The notes: generated by a model not told the origin, from the letters alone. 64,000 nucleotides of DNA from Firmicutes bacterium OM04-13BH (GCA_003481745.1 QULP01000001.1:310001-374000); one strand, 5' to 3'. Shown: positions 35,050-46,645, counted from the first letter of the stretch. Numbers and translations are program-made.

Positions 35050-36057
35050 TTAATAAACGCTCCATCCTTTGGGAATAAAAATTTCCCTGAATTTTTCCAT
35101 CGAGTACTGGTCTGTCATTCCTGAAATATAATCGCAGGCTACCCGCTCCTGCACTTCTCCTTCTTTCAGAAGCTTTCGATACTCTGCCGACATTTTTTCA
35201 GGATTTCTTACATAATATTTATACAGAGTCTCCACTAACTGCTCTGCTTTCTCCTCTTCTTCTTTTGCCACAGGACTTAGATAAACCTCTTCAAACATAA
35301 ACTCTCGAAGTGCTTTCATTCCTGCTTCAATTTCCGGTGACAGCAGGACCTCATCCCTGCCTTTGCTGTTCTTTACAATATCATGAATCAACGTATTGAG
35401 CCGTTCCTTTGTCGTCTCTCCAAGAAGTTCCCTCAAATACTTTGGTACTGCCTCTTCGGTGATAACTCCGGCACGCTTGGCATCATCCATATCATGATGA
35501 ATATAGGAAATCTTATCACTAATCCGAACGACCTGTCCTTCTAGCGTATGCGGTGTTCCGCTTGTCCTGTGATTCATCATTCCATCTTTGACTTCAAAGG
35601 TAAGATTTAATCCCTTCCCACCTCGTTCCAGACGCTCTGCAATCCGCACACTTTGTTTATAATGCGCAAATCCAAGGGGACACACCTGGTCTAAGGCTCG
35701 CTCTCCCGCATGACCAAATGGAGTATGCCCCAAATCATGTCCGAGTGCAATGGCTTCCACTAAATCTTCATTTAAACGAAGTGCTTTCGCAATGGTTCTT
35801 GCAATCTGAGATACTTCAATTGTATGTGTCAGCCGATTCCGGTAATGATCCCCTTGCGGTGCTAAAAACACCTGGGTTTTATCTTTCAGTCTGCGAAATG
35901 CTTTAGAATGAATTATCCGGTCCCTGTCACGTTGATACATGGTCCGGATATCACATTCTTCCTCATAAGTTTCCCGTCCTCTGCTTTTTGCACTTTTTGC
36001 TGCATAAGGACTTAAAATTCTTTCCTCTTCCAGTTGCGCTTCTTCTCGTATTGTCAC
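35050..36057 (-). CDS. dgt: dGTP triphosphohydrolase (HD domain)
   Basis: Cleaves dGTP, and perhaps other dNTPs, to the nucleoside and triphosphate, limiting the dNTP pool. 335 residues. HD-domain metal ligands lie in NRLTHTIEVSQIARTIA and AIALGHDLGHTPFGHAGE. SYIHHDMDDAKRAG holds a further conserved aspartate. The start codon is GTG at 36057, with GAGGGTG about 8 bases upstream and a promoter at 36094-36122. As first gene of the dgt-dnaG-rpoD operon it couples dNTP control with replication priming, an order common in Clostridia. Confidence 0.95.
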   Translation of the reverse strand: MTIREEAQLEEERILSPYAAKSAKSRGRETYEEECDIRTMYQRDRDRIIHSKAFRRLKDKTQVFLAPQGDHYRNRLTHTIEVSQIARTIAKALRLNEDLVEAIALGHDLGHTPFGHAGERALDQVCPLGFAHYKQSVRIAERLERGGKGLNLTFEVKDGMMNHRTSGTPHTLEGQVVRISDKISYIHHDMDDAKRAGVITEEAVPKYLRELLGETTKERLNTLIHDIVKNSKGRDEVLLSPEIEAGMKALREFMFEEVYLSPVAKEEEEKAEQLVETLYKYYVRNPEKMSAEYRKLLKEGEVQERVACDYISGMTDQYSMEKFREIFIPKGWSVY

Positions 36058-36093
36058 GATCTATCACCCTCTCTGTGGAAAAAAAGTTGTCTC

Positions 36094-36122
36094 ATATTAA
36101 TTATTACAGGCAAATCTGTAAA
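36094..36122 (-). promoter_or_regulatory. Promoter of the dgt-dnaG-rpoD operon
   Basis: TTTACA (36117-36122), 17 bases, TAATAT (36094-36099) on the minus strand, about 37 bases before the GTG start of dgt. Confidence 0.75.
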
Positions 36123-36199
36123 ATCCTTTTGTTTTTCGATATTTTTTTCTTAATTCTCACTTTCTTCTTTTATCGAAAAACTGTTTTCCTGATTATACG

Positions 36200-36240
36200 A
36201 AAAAACGGAAAAGCTTTTATCTCTAATAGCTTTTCCGTTT
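36200..36240 (-). terminator. Terminator after tRNA-Leu copy 1
   Basis: On the minus strand AAACGGAAAAGC pairs with GCTTTTCCGTTT, followed by TTTTCG. It lies 7 bases beyond the tRNA. The arms and loop resemble those of the second copy's terminator (36530-36570). Confidence 0.9.
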
Positions 36241-36246
36241 CTGTTA

Positions 36247-36330
36247 TGCGGGAGATGGGACTTGAACCCACACGACCTTTCGACCACTAGATCCTTAGTC
36301 TAGCCTGTCTGCCAATTCCAGCACTCCCGC
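36247..36330 (-). tRNA. tRNA-Leu(AAG), copy 1
   Basis: 84 bases on the minus strand: acceptor stem GCGGGAG/CTCCCGC with discriminator A, T arm GGGTTCAAGTCCC, anticodon stem CTAGA/TCTAG with loop CTAAGGA, giving anticodon AAG. The long variable arm fits a class II leucine tRNA. CCA is not encoded. Adenine 34 must be read as A or deaminated to inosine by a TadA-type enzyme. Identical in sequence to copy 2. Confidence 0.95.
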
Positions 36331-36365
36331 TTCTCATTTATCGCCCTTATCAAGCGACAAACAGA

Positions 36366-36394
36366 AGTATATCAGTGATTTCGTGTTTTGTCAA
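36366..36394 (-). promoter_or_regulatory. Promoter of tRNA-Leu copy 1
   Basis: Perfect -35 TTGACA (36389-36394), 17 bases, TATACT (36366-36371), about 35 bases before the tRNA. Confidence 0.9.
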
Positions 36395-36529
36395 CATATT
36401 TTTGAAAAAAACTCTATTTTTTTCTGATAACATCATTTATTATCGTTTTTTGCAATAAATTCACGAATCAATGTGTTTTTTGCAAAAAGAAAGATACACT
36501 TTTTCTTGCATCACAATATTATATAAAAC

Positions 36530-36570
36530 GAAAAAGCGGAAAACCTTTATCTCTAAAAGTTTTCCGCCTC
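36530..36570 (-). terminator. Terminator after tRNA-Leu copy 2
   Basis: On the minus strand GCGGAAAAC pairs with GTTTTCCGC and is followed by TTTTTCG. The loop sequence is close to that of copy 1. Confidence 0.9.
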
Positions 36571-36575
36571 TGTTA

Positions 36576-36659
36576 TGCGGGAGATGGGACTTGAACCCAC
36601 ACGACCTTTCGACCACTAGATCCTTAGTCTAGCCTGTCTGCCAATTCCAGCACTCCCGC
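36576..36659 (-). tRNA. tRNA-Leu(AAG), copy 2
   Basis: Base-for-base the same 84-nucleotide gene as at 36247-36330, including anticodon AAG. Flanks of about 45 bases on each side, with terminator and -10 region, are also recognisably duplicated, while the 135 bases between the two cassettes (36395-36529) are A/T-rich and show nothing else. Confidence 0.95.
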
Positions 36660-36694
36660 TTCTCATTTGCCGCCCTCATCAAGCGACAAATAGA

Positions 36695-36719
36695 AGTATA
36701 TCACCAAAGTTTTATTTCG

Positions 36720-36723
<4 letters not shown>
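36695..36723 (-). promoter_or_regulatory. Promoter of tRNA-Leu copy 2
   Basis: TTGACG (36718-36723), 17 bases, TATACT (36695-36700). The -35 box overlaps the stop codon of the amidohydrolase gene. Confidence 0.85.
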
Positions 36724-39276
<2,553 letters not shown>

Positions 39277-39278
39277 TT

Positions 39279-39307
39279 ATTCTATCGCTTTTTCATCAGT
39301 TTGTAAA
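39279..39307 (-). promoter_or_regulatory. glpK promoter
   Basis: TTTACA (39302-39307), 17 bases, TAGAAT (39279-39284), giving a leader of about 95 bases with the hairpin at 39196-39248. Confidence 0.75.
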
Positions 39308-39412
39308 GTAGACATTCCTGTTCTACTCTGATTCATATAGAATTTTTCCAAATGCAGATAAGCGGATTGCGAATGCCCACTTTACTGACTCATATCATAC
39401 CCCATTATTTAT

Positions 39413-39640
39413 TTAAATCTCTTCAAACAAATTAGAAACTTTAATTCCCAGTACATCCGCAATCTTAAATAATGTATCCACCGAAATCTGAGTCGGCATA
39501 TTCAATGCCTCAATGTTACTCATATGTGTCCGGCTAATACCAATCTCTACTGCTAACTGTGCCTGTGTCATCTTTTTCTGTTTCCGATAAATTGAAATCT
39601 GTACCCCTAAATCCTGTAATCTTTTATCCTGTTCTTTCAT
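39413..39640 (-). CDS. XRE-family helix-turn-helix regulator
   Basis: A 75-residue DNA-binding protein consisting of one Cro/CI-type HTH: LGVQISIYRKQKKMTQAQLAVEIGISRTHMSNIEA, then VDTLFKIADVLGIKVSNLFEEI. The long frame to 39694 has no ribosome site; the ATG at 39640 has AAGGAG about 10 bases ahead. It stands alone between glpK and the SpoIID-like gene, and its target is unknown. The 135 bases upstream (39695-39829) are very A/T-rich and include an imperfect 9-base repeat at 39809-39835. Confidence 0.88.
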   Translation of the reverse strand: MKEQDKRLQDLGVQISIYRKQKKMTQAQLAVEIGISRTHMSNIEALNMPTQISVDTLFKIADVLGIKVSNLFEEI

Positions 39641-39829
39641 AAATTTATCTTCTCCTTTTTCCAATCCATTTACCGTATCCTTTCTCCCCTTCATTATGCA
39701 ACATATTTTATGGCTTATCCATACTGTATTTGTGAATAATTTATCTTTCTTTTTGAAATATTTTTATCTTTTAATGGAATCTTTAAATAATTTCTTTTTA
39801 TATATTGGCAATTCAAACAATTCAACCAA

Positions 39830-41095
39830 TTATACTAATTCTGCAATCCTTGTCACTCCAACATAAATATCCTGAATCCGATACCAGGTTGGATAGTCAA
39901 TGATTCCTGTCACCGGAAGCCCAAAGATTCTCTGAAATTCCCGAACAGCTCTTTGTGTTCCTTCTCCATAAATTCCATCTACCCGAACCTTCGGCAGTGC
40001 CGGATACCCCTCACGGATTGCATTTAACTGTTCCTGAATCTGTGACACCTTATCTCCGGAAGCCCCGATATCCAAATCATATCCCGGCCAGGAAAGCGGA
40101 ATCCCTGAGATTTCCTCTGCTGTATTAATGTACAGATTACTTCCATAGAAATTTCTAAGAATCTGAATGGCCGAATACCCTCCATCCCCAAGATATTTAC
40201 TGCCCCACTGGGTCATCCAGCCAGGACACGAAACCCGTTCCCCATCACAGTACTGAGTCAGAATCGGCTGACGTACTCCCGGCCGTGACAGGTAAGACGA
40301 AAAGATTTCATCTACCACTTCTGAAATCGTATCAAAAATATTTCTTCCAAAAATCCATTTATGATCAAACGCTGTAGAGGAAGTAATCGTAAAATCATAT
40401 CCCCTGTTTCGATACCATTCTGTATACACCCGATTTAAAGTAAATGACATAATTGCCAGTACATTTGCCTTAATCGTTTCTCTCGGCCAGGTCGCATAAA
40501 TTTCACTCGAAGCTACATTTTTAATATAATCCCGATATCGCACATAGTAATCATTTGCCGTAGAGTCTTCCGGTGAACCATCATGTACCACAATAAATTC
40601 CGGTATTACGACCCTGCTTAAAACAATTTCTCCACTTTCATCCACCGGTTTAATCTCATCTTCCGGAATCTTCGGTGGATAATTTCCATACAGGGTATGG
40701 TCTGGAATTGTAATAACCTCAAATGGTTCTCTTATACTTCTCTCATTGAGTTTTATCGTTTGAAGTGCAGTAATCTCAGGCAGAATTTCTGCACCTGAAA
40801 TTGTAATTGGTTCAAACTCATCAGCCGTAATCCGAAAATCATACTCGGAATACGGCTGATACTCAGACGGCGTCATACTGTACTCAATCGGCGGTGCTGA
40901 CAATTCAATTTCAGGAATCTGACCATTTTCATCTGTTATCAGACGCTCTACAATCCTCTCCGGTTCTCCTGTATAAGTGATTTCAATCCTCGCATTTGCA
41001 ATTGGACGATTTCTGTTCGACGAAACAACTGAAATCTTAAGACCGCCTTTATCAATCTGGTCATTTTGCATTGCTGTTAGTCCGTTTCTTCGCAT
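39830..41095 (-). CDS. SpoIID/LytB-like domain protein with peptidoglycan-binding domain
   Basis: 421 residues. The middle (about residues 180-330) has the family stretches VVHDGSPEDS, YIKNVASSEIYATWP, LAIMSFTLNRVYTEWY and CDGERVSCPGWMTQWGSKYLGDGGYSAIQIL, like the SpoIID/LytB domain of spore-coat and cell-wall lytic proteins. The C-terminal 65 residues are a PG_binding_1 domain (VRVDGIYGEGTQRAVREFQRIFGLPVTGIID). The N-terminal 170 residues look like a beta-sandwich. No signal peptide or membrane helix is visible. The longer frame to 41170 lies within the rseP terminator; the ATG at 41095 has GAGG about 6 bases ahead. Sporulation or wall remodelling is the likely setting. Confidence 0.75.
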   Translation of the reverse strand: MRRNGLTAMQNDQIDKGGLKISVVSSNRNRPIANARIEITYTGEPERIVERLITDENGQIPEIELSAPPIEYSMTPSEYQPYSEYDFRITADEFEPITISGAEILPEITALQTIKLNERSIREPFEVITIPDHTLYGNYPPKIPEDEIKPVDESGEIVLSRVVIPEFIVVHDGSPEDSTANDYYVRYRDYIKNVASSEIYATWPRETIKANVLAIMSFTLNRVYTEWYRNRGYDFTITSSTAFDHKWIFGRNIFDTISEVVDEIFSSYLSRPGVRQPILTQYCDGERVSCPGWMTQWGSKYLGDGGYSAIQILRNFYGSNLYINTAEEISGIPLSWPGYDLDIGASGDKVSQIQEQLNAIREGYPALPKVRVDGIYGEGTQRAVREFQRIFGLPVTGIIDYPTWYRIQDIYVGVTRIAELV

Positions 41096-41150
41096 AAAAC
41101 ACCTCAAAAGGCTCATCGCTTTAAGATATGCCTCTCTTTCCCAAAACGTG

Positions 41151-41188
41151 AAAAAATGGTTCAAGGTCAAAACCTCAAACCATTTTTC
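41151..41188 (-). terminator. Terminator after rseP
   Basis: On the minus strand AAAAATGGTTTGAGGT pairs with ACCTTGAACCATTTTTT (one mismatch), starting just after the rseP stop and ending in a T run. Confidence 0.9.
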
Positions 41189-41194
41189 TTTCCA

Positions 41195-42487
41195 TTATAA
41201 ACGTTTTATATCATTCATAAATACAAAAACCATCAAAGCCATTAAAAGTACAAATCCGGCAAAATGAATCATTCCCTCGATATTCGGATTGACTTTCTTT
41301 TTCGTTACCGCCTCAATCAGTAAAAATACCAGTCGTCCCCCATCAAGTGCCGGAAGCGGAAGAAGATTCATGACACCTAAGTTTGCAGATAACAGAATTG
41401 CCCAGTAGAACATCTGCATCCACATCACAACGGTTCCCTCTGATTTTGCCTCTTCTACGGAACTTCCGATTGCATCTACAATTCCGACCGGACCTGACAG
41501 GTCGTTGACACGAAACGTCCCCTTGATTAGTAGTCCCAAACTGTCAATCGTACTTGAAATCCAATATCGGACTTCCACTGCACTGTATTTTAACACACCA
41601 AAGAAATTTGTCTTTTCCCGATACAGATTATAGACAAATCCAGTGCTGACCTGTGTCCGTACCGTTGGTTGAACCGTAAATTCTTTCTCTTTTCCATCTC
41701 TCGAAACCGTAATCGTCACAGCATTCTCTCCAAGCGGGTGCTCTCCCAGATACGTCTGAAGTTCTTCTCCTGTCGAAACTTTCGTTCCATCTACTGCGGT
41801 AATCACATCTCCTGCAAGCACTCCGGCTTTCATCATCGCTCCATCGACAAAGACTTCCGTAATTTCCGGTTCTCCATCCGGAACATAAGAAAAGCCTAAC
41901 ATATATTTCTTTTCACTTGCAGCTTTAAAATTTAAATCAATCTTTTTTCCGTCTCTTTTTACAGTCATCTTAATCTGATCCTGCTGCATTCCATAAAGAG
42001 ATTCATACAAACTGATATCCCTGCCGATGGAAATATGTTTCCCCTGAAAACTCGTAATGATATCTCCCACTTGTAATCCTGCCTTTTCGGCCGGAGAATT
42101 TTCTTCCACCGAAAGTACCTTTGGCGGGTCATATCCCATCACACTCGTAATGACCAATGCAAACACAAATGCAAGAATAAAATTAAATATTGGTCCGGCT
42201 GCAACTACACTGATTCGTCCCCAGACAGATGCATGCCCAAAAGAACCTGGTCCATCTTCTTCTCCGTCTTCTCCTACCATCATGCAGGAACCGCCAATTG
42301 GAAATAGTTTTAGAGAATAGCGTGTATTTCCTTTTACCGTCGATAAAAGACGTGGACCCATTCCAAGAGAAAATTCAGTTACCTCAATTCCATTTTTCTT
42401 AGCCAGAAGAAAATGTCCTAATTCGTGGAACACTACAATCACAGAAAAGATAATAATCGCGACGAGTATATTTAATAGCTTCGACAA
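41195..42487 (-). CDS. rseP: Site-2 protease, RseP type
   Basis: A membrane-embedded zinc protease that cleaves within the bilayer. 430 residues. Active-site HELGHFLLAKK near residue 30 in the first membrane segment, a PDZ domain about residues 160-330 (PAEKAGLQVGDII; a second PDZ-like pair VLAGDVITAVDGTKVSTGEE), and the final NLLPLPALDGGRLV, completing the active site. Two frames are possible. The ATG at 42520 has no suitable ribosome site. TTG at 42487 has GGAGG about 10 bases ahead, inside the end of dxr, so I prefer it. Last gene of the pyrH-frr-uppS-cdsA-dxr-rseP run. Confidence 0.9.
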   Translation of the reverse strand: MSKLLNILVAIIIFSVIVVFHELGHFLLAKKNGIEVTEFSLGMGPRLLSTVKGNTRYSLKLFPIGGSCMMVGEDGEEDGPGSFGHASVWGRISVVAAGPIFNFILAFVFALVITSVMGYDPPKVLSVEENSPAEKAGLQVGDIITSFQGKHISIGRDISLYESLYGMQQDQIKMTVKRDGKKIDLNFKAASEKKYMLGFSYVPDGEPEITEVFVDGAMMKAGVLAGDVITAVDGTKVSTGEELQTYLGEHPLGENAVTITVSRDGKEKEFTVQPTVRTQVSTGFVYNLYREKTNFFGVLKYSAVEVRYWISSTIDSLGLLIKGTFRVNDLSGPVGIVDAIGSSVEEAKSEGTVVMWMQMFYWAILLSANLGVMNLLPLPALDGGRLVFLLIEAVTKKKVNPNIEGMIHFAGFVLLMALMVFVFMNDIKRL

Positions 42488-42488
42488 C

Positions 42489-43631
42489 TTACCATCTGCC
42501 TCCAATCTGTCTATATACATCCTGCTCTAATTCCGTAATTGTCTCTACATCCGGTCGCTCAATTACAGTATGTGTCTGCATGGTTTCTTCAATAATTGAA
42601 TAAATGTCAAGAAAACGAATCTGCTTTTTCAAAAACATTCCAACCGCTTTTTCATTTGCCGCATTAAACACCGTCGGCATAGAACCGCCAATTTTCGATG
42701 CTTTGATTGCAAGTGGAAGCCCACGGAAGGTTTTCATATCAGGTTCTTCAAATGTAATTGATCTTAATGCTGCAAAATCCAGACGTTCTCCATCTAAAAA
42801 ACGACGTTCTCCGCCATATAAGGCATACTGGATTGGCAGACGCATATCTGCGGTTCCAAGCTGTGCCATAACTGCACCATCTTCAAATTCCACCATTGAA
42901 TGAATCACGCTTTGTGGCTGAACGACAACCTGAATCTGTTCAACCGGAACTCCAAACAGCCATTTTGCTTCCATTACTTCTAACCCTTTATTGACCAGTG
43001 TTGCTGAATCAATCGTAATTTTCTGTCCCATTGACCAGTTTGGATGCTTTAAGGCATCTTCTACCTGTACATTTTCCAATTCTTCCCGTTTTTTTCCACG
43101 AAACGGACCGCCCGAAGCAGTCACTAATAATTTATGAATCCGTCTGCTTTCTTCTCCGTTTAATGCCTGAAAAATCGCACTGTGTTCACTGTCCACCGGA
43201 AGAATCCGCACTTTACATTTTTTTGCAAGCGGTATAATCAAATGCCCTGCCGTTACCAAAGTCTCTTTATTTGCCAGAGCAATGTCTTTTCCGGCTTCAA
43301 TTCCGGCAATTGTCGGACGGATTCCAATCATTCCCACAATCGCAGTCACTAAAATATCAGACTCTTCCATCTGAGCAAGTTCCAAAAGTCCATCCATTCC
43401 ACCGACTACCCTGCAGTTTGTATCTGCCACTTTGATTTTTAATTCTTGTGCTTTTTTTTCATCACCAACAGCTGCTAAAAGAGGATGAAACCGACGAATC
43501 TGTGCTTCAAGCATCTCAATATTGCTTCCGGCAGAAATCCCGACCACTTCCAAATCTTCTTTTTTGCTGATGACATCAAGCGTCTGCGTTCCTATTGAAC
43601 CTGTCGAACCTAATATCGCAATTTTCTTCAT
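42489..43631 (-). CDS. dxr: 1-deoxy-D-xylulose 5-phosphate reductoisomerase
   Basis: Makes 2-C-methyl-D-erythritol 4-phosphate, the second step of the non-mevalonate isoprenoid pathway. 380 residues, the family norm. NADPH-binding GSTGSIGTQTLDVI at the start, LANKETLVTAGHL, the substrate motif LPVDSEHSAIFQ and TASGGPFRGKK. It lies 16 bases after cdsA. The product of the pathway feeds uppS in the same operon. Confidence 0.97.
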   Translation of the reverse strand: MKKIAILGSTGSIGTQTLDVISKKEDLEVVGISAGSNIEMLEAQIRRFHPLLAAVGDEKKAQELKIKVADTNCRVVGGMDGLLELAQMEESDILVTAIVGMIGIRPTIAGIEAGKDIALANKETLVTAGHLIIPLAKKCKVRILPVDSEHSAIFQALNGEESRRIHKLLVTASGGPFRGKKREELENVQVEDALKHPNWSMGQKITIDSATLVNKGLEVMEAKWLFGVPVEQIQVVVQPQSVIHSMVEFEDGAVMAQLGTADMRLPIQYALYGGERRFLDGERLDFAALRSITFEEPDMKTFRGLPLAIKASKIGGSMPTVFNAANEKAVGMFLKKQIRFLDIYSIIEETMQTHTVIERPDVETITELEQDVYRQIGGRW

Positions 43632-43647
43632 GTAAGTTCAATCCTTT

Positions 43648-44454
43648 CTACAAAAGTATCATGGACAGAAAATAAATAAACGGTGCGGTAAAGATTACAC
43701 TGTCAAACCGATCTAAAATTCCGCCATGTCCAGGAATTAATGTTCCATAATCTTTAATTTCTTTATTTCTCTTAATCGCCGATGCAGCCAAATCTCCTAC
43801 CATGGAAATCAGTGCGCCCACTGCACAGATTAAGGCATACATAAGAGGCGTATGAGTGGACGTACCATTCCAATTTGAGATAACCAGTGCATAAATTGCA
43901 CCAAGCAGGGCTGCGCCGATTACTCCACCAACTCCGCCTTCTACTGATTTTTTCGGACTTAAAACAGGAGCCATCTTGTGTTTTCCAATCAACATTCCCA
44001 CGCAGTATGCACAGGTATCACTTCCCCAGGAGCTTAAAAAGATCAGACCAACCAGCCAGCCACCGCCTTCTAAGCATCGGGTCTTATAGATGTAAGAAAG
44101 CATAACTGCCACATAGAGAATTCCAAACATTGCCGACATAATCTGGTCTGCATGATAGGTTGGATACGTGAATACATACACAGCCATTAAGAGCACAAGT
44201 GCAAACATCAATGCCATCTGCGGGAGCTCTCCACCTTTTAATAAAGAAAGGTAATAACAAACTGCACCGGCATAACCCGCAAGTTCCAGAAAATTAAAAT
44301 TTTTCTCACGCACTTTCATCGCACGGTATAATTCCTGCATGCCAATCAAAGAAATTGCAAGCAAAGTCACATAAAGCACCGGACCTCCCGGAATAATCGT
44401 TGCAAGTGCAATGATGACCAGAATAATTCCGCTAATCAGTCTCGTCTTAAACAT
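43648..44454 (-). CDS. cdsA: Phosphatidate cytidylyltransferase
   Basis: Makes CDP-diacylglycerol from phosphatidate and CTP for phospholipid synthesis. 268 residues with about eight hydrophobic helices. The C-terminal signature is SMVGDLAASAIKRNKEIKDYGTLIPGHGGILDRFDS. Upstream is KSVEGGVGGVIGA. It overlaps uppS by 8 bases. Confidence 0.96.
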   Translation of the reverse strand: MFKTRLISGIILVIIALATIIPGGPVLYVTLLAISLIGMQELYRAMKVREKNFNFLELAGYAGAVCYYLSLLKGGELPQMALMFALVLLMAVYVFTYPTYHADQIMSAMFGILYVAVMLSYIYKTRCLEGGGWLVGLIFLSSWGSDTCAYCVGMLIGKHKMAPVLSPKKSVEGGVGGVIGAALLGAIYALVISNWNGTSTHTPLMYALICAVGALISMVGDLAASAIKRNKEIKDYGTLIPGHGGILDRFDSVIFTAPFIYFLSMILL

Positions 44455-45166
44455 TTGCCGGCTCCTCCTTTACCCCACCAAAACGACGGTCTCTCTGATT
44501 GTATTTTGCAATTGCCTTTTCAAACTCTGCTTTATTAAAATCCGGCCATGCCACATCGGTAAAATAAAATTCTGTATAGGCAAGCTGCCACATTAAAAAG
44601 TTTGAAAGACGCTCTTCTCCACTGGTGCGGATTAACAAATCCGGGTCAGGAAGTCCTTTCGTGTCAAGATAATCAGAAATCGTCTGTTCCGAAATTTCTT
44701 CCGGATTTAACTTTTCTGCTTTTACATCCTCTGCCATCTTCTGTACCGCTCTTTTAATTTCATCACGGCTTCCATAGTTTAAAGCAATCTGAAAATATAA
44801 TTCATCGTACTGACTGGAATATTCTTCTAACTCTTTAATTTTTTCCTGTAAATCAGGGTCAAATGCTGTCGGATCTCCAATGACACGTACCTGCATCTTA
44901 TTATCCCTTGAAATTTTAATGCACTTTTTCATATAATTACGGAATAATTTCATCAGCGCATCCACCTCTTCTTTGGATCGTTTCCAGTTCTCCGTAGAAA
45001 ATGCATATACGGTCAGATATTTTACTCCTAGTTCTTTTGCAACAGAACAGATTTTTTCCAGATTTTCACAGCCTTTGACATGCCCATACGTTCTTGGCAT
45101 CCCTTTCTTTTTTGCCCAACGTCCGTTTCCATCCAGAATAATTGCCACATGATTCGGTATTACCAT
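44447..45166 (-). CDS. uppS: Isoprenyl transferase (undecaprenyl diphosphate synthase)
   Basis: Elongates farnesyl diphosphate to the C55 lipid carrier for cell-wall synthesis. 239 residues. The start HVAIILDGNGRWAKKKGMPRTYGHVKG carries the catalytic aspartate and the RWA motif. The C-terminal LIRTSGEERLSNFLMWQLAYTEFYF is the second family signature. AGGAGG precedes the ATG. Confidence 0.96.
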   Translation of the reverse strand: MVIPNHVAIILDGNGRWAKKKGMPRTYGHVKGCENLEKICSVAKELGVKYLTVYAFSTENWKRSKEEVDALMKLFRNYMKKCIKISRDNKMQVRVIGDPTAFDPDLQEKIKELEEYSSQYDELYFQIALNYGSRDEIKRAVQKMAEDVKAEKLNPEEISEQTISDYLDTKGLPDPDLLIRTSGEERLSNFLMWQLAYTEFYFTDVAWPDFNKAEFEKAIAKYNQRDRRFGGVKEEPANV

Positions 45167-45183
45167 TTTTTCCTCCTACGCAT

Positions 45184-45218
45184 AAAAGGGGCACAATACG
45201 TAATATGTATGTGCCCCC
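45184..45218 (-). terminator. Hairpin between frr and uppS, weak terminator
   Basis: GGGGCACATAC pairs with a GTATTGTGCCCC-type arm, stem of about 11, followed by only four T. It may attenuate the transcript or act as an RNA-stability element between frr and uppS. Confidence 0.55.
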
Positions 45219-45233
45219 TCTGTTTTATACAGC

Positions 45234-45788
45234 TTATACAGTTAAAATCTCTTTTGATTTTTCTTCTACTGCTTTGTCAATATTTTTCACAAACTTGTCT
45301 GTGAGTTTCTGGATTTTGTCTTCCAGTTCTTTGATTTCATCCTCAGACACATCCTGTTTTGCCAGTTTCTTATACGCATCGTTGGCATCTCTTCTGATAT
45401 TGCGGACTGCAACTTTTGCAGCTTCCCCTTTTTTCTTTACATCTTTTACCAGTTCTTTTCTTCGTTCCTCTGTCAGCTCCGGTAATACCAGACGAATTAT
45501 TTTTCCATCTGTATTTGGATTTAATCCTAAATCAGAAGAAAGGATCGCTTTCTGAATTTCCTTGATTAAAGATGCTTCCCAAGGCTGAATCTGTATCATT
45601 CTTGCTTCCGGTACTGTAACATTTGCTACCTGCTGAAGTGGAGTTGGTGCTCCATAATAGTCTACTGTGATTTTATCTAAGATATGCGGATTTGCACGTC
45701 CTGCACGAACTGTGGACAGTTCTTTTTCCAGACTCTCAAGAGTCTTTGTCATCTTGCTTTCATATTTTTCAATTCTTTCGTCTGCCAT
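45234..45788 (-). CDS. frr: Ribosome recycling factor
   Basis: Splits the post-termination ribosome with EF-G. 184 residues. The start [33 protein letters not shown] and the end [30 protein letters not shown] are typical. AGGAGGGA lies before the ATG. It follows pyrH by 21 bases. Confidence 0.97.
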   Translation of the reverse strand: MADERIEKYESKMTKTLESLEKELSTVRAGRANPHILDKITVDYYGAPTPLQQVANVTVPEARMIQIQPWEASLIKEIQKAILSSDLGLNPNTDGKIIRLVLPELTEERRKELVKDVKKKGEAAKVAVRNIRRDANDAYKKLAKQDVSEDEIKELEDKIQKLTDKFVKNIDKAVEEKSKEILTV

Positions 45789-45809
45789 ATTAAAAAATCC
45801 CTCCTGCTT

Positions 45810-46505
45810 TTATACCAATACTTTTGTTCCTGTAAAGATTCCATGAGCAGTATTTACAATACTGTCTTTTTCATTTAAACCAAATACCAGCATCGGCATT
45901 TTATTGTCTCTGCATAAAATAGAAGCGGTCATATCTACAACCTGTAAATTCTTTGCGATGACTTCATCAATGCTGACTTCATCATATTTCTTTGCATCCG
46001 GATTTGTTTTCGGGTCGCTGTCATAAACACCATCAATTGCTTTTGCAAGGAAGATAGTCTCTGCTTCAATTTCAATTGCACGAAGTACAGTTGCTGTATC
46101 CGTTGAAAAATACGGATGTCCGGTACCACCTGCCATAAAAACAACCATATTTTTTTCAAAATATTTGTTTGCACGGTCTTTTGAGAATAATTTTGTAAAA
46201 GAACCACATTCAAACGGAGTCAGTACATTTGTCTTCATTCCTGCTGCACGGAAAATTTCTGACACATAAATACAATTCATAACAGTTGCCAGCATACCAA
46301 TCTGGTCTGCTTTTGTACGGTCGATATTTTCGCTGGTACGGCCTCTCCAGAAATTACCGCCTCCAATTACGATTCCAACCTGAATTCCCTCGTCCACCAA
46401 AGTCTTTACCTGACGTGCCACTTCCATAACTGTTGCTTCGTCAAATCCTGTTTTTTTTGGACCTGCAAGTGCTTCTCCGCTTAATTTTAATAAAATTCTC
46501 TTCAT
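45810..46505 (-). CDS. pyrH: UMP kinase
   Basis: Phosphorylates UMP to UDP. 231 residues of the amino-acid kinase fold. The start is MKRILLKLSGEALAG, with VGIVIGGGNFWRG, the metal/nucleotide region MAGGTGHPYFSTDTATVLRAIEIEAE, and DGVYDSDPKTNP. It is first in the pyrH-frr-uppS-cdsA-dxr-rseP run. tsf and rpsB, which often precede it, are absent; an NSS transporter lies upstream instead. Confidence 0.97.
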   Translation of the reverse strand: MKRILLKLSGEALAGPKKTGFDEATVMEVARQVKTLVDEGIQVGIVIGGGNFWRGRTSENIDRTKADQIGMLATVMNCIYVSEIFRAAGMKTNVLTPFECGSFTKLFSKDRANKYFEKNMVVFMAGGTGHPYFSTDTATVLRAIEIEAETIFLAKAIDGVYDSDPKTNPDAKKYDEVSIDEVIAKNLQVVDMTASILCRDNKMPMLVFGLNEKDSIVNTAHGIFTGTKVLV

Positions 46506-46607
46506 GGTTTTTCCTCTTGTATTTCCTAATTTTTTATTCCGACAGTTTTAAGGATTTCTTCCATTCTTAAATCTTCTTAAATCTGCCTTTTTGCATATCC
46601 TGACCTA

Positions 46608-46636
46608 AGTATACCTGTAAACTTAAGCGATTTCAA
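46608..46636 (-). promoter_or_regulatory. Promoter of the pyrH-frr-uppS-cdsA-dxr-rseP operon
   Basis: TTGAAA (46631-46636), 17 bases, TATACT (46608-46613) on the minus strand. It lies just after the NSS transporter stop and about 100 bases before pyrH. Confidence 0.75.
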
Positions 46637-46645
46637 GGAATTTTT

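Noticed and set aside
39809..39835. Three 9-base near-repeats (CAATTCAAA type)
   Set aside because: Low-complexity A/T sequence at a gene end; too few copies and too imperfect to name an element.
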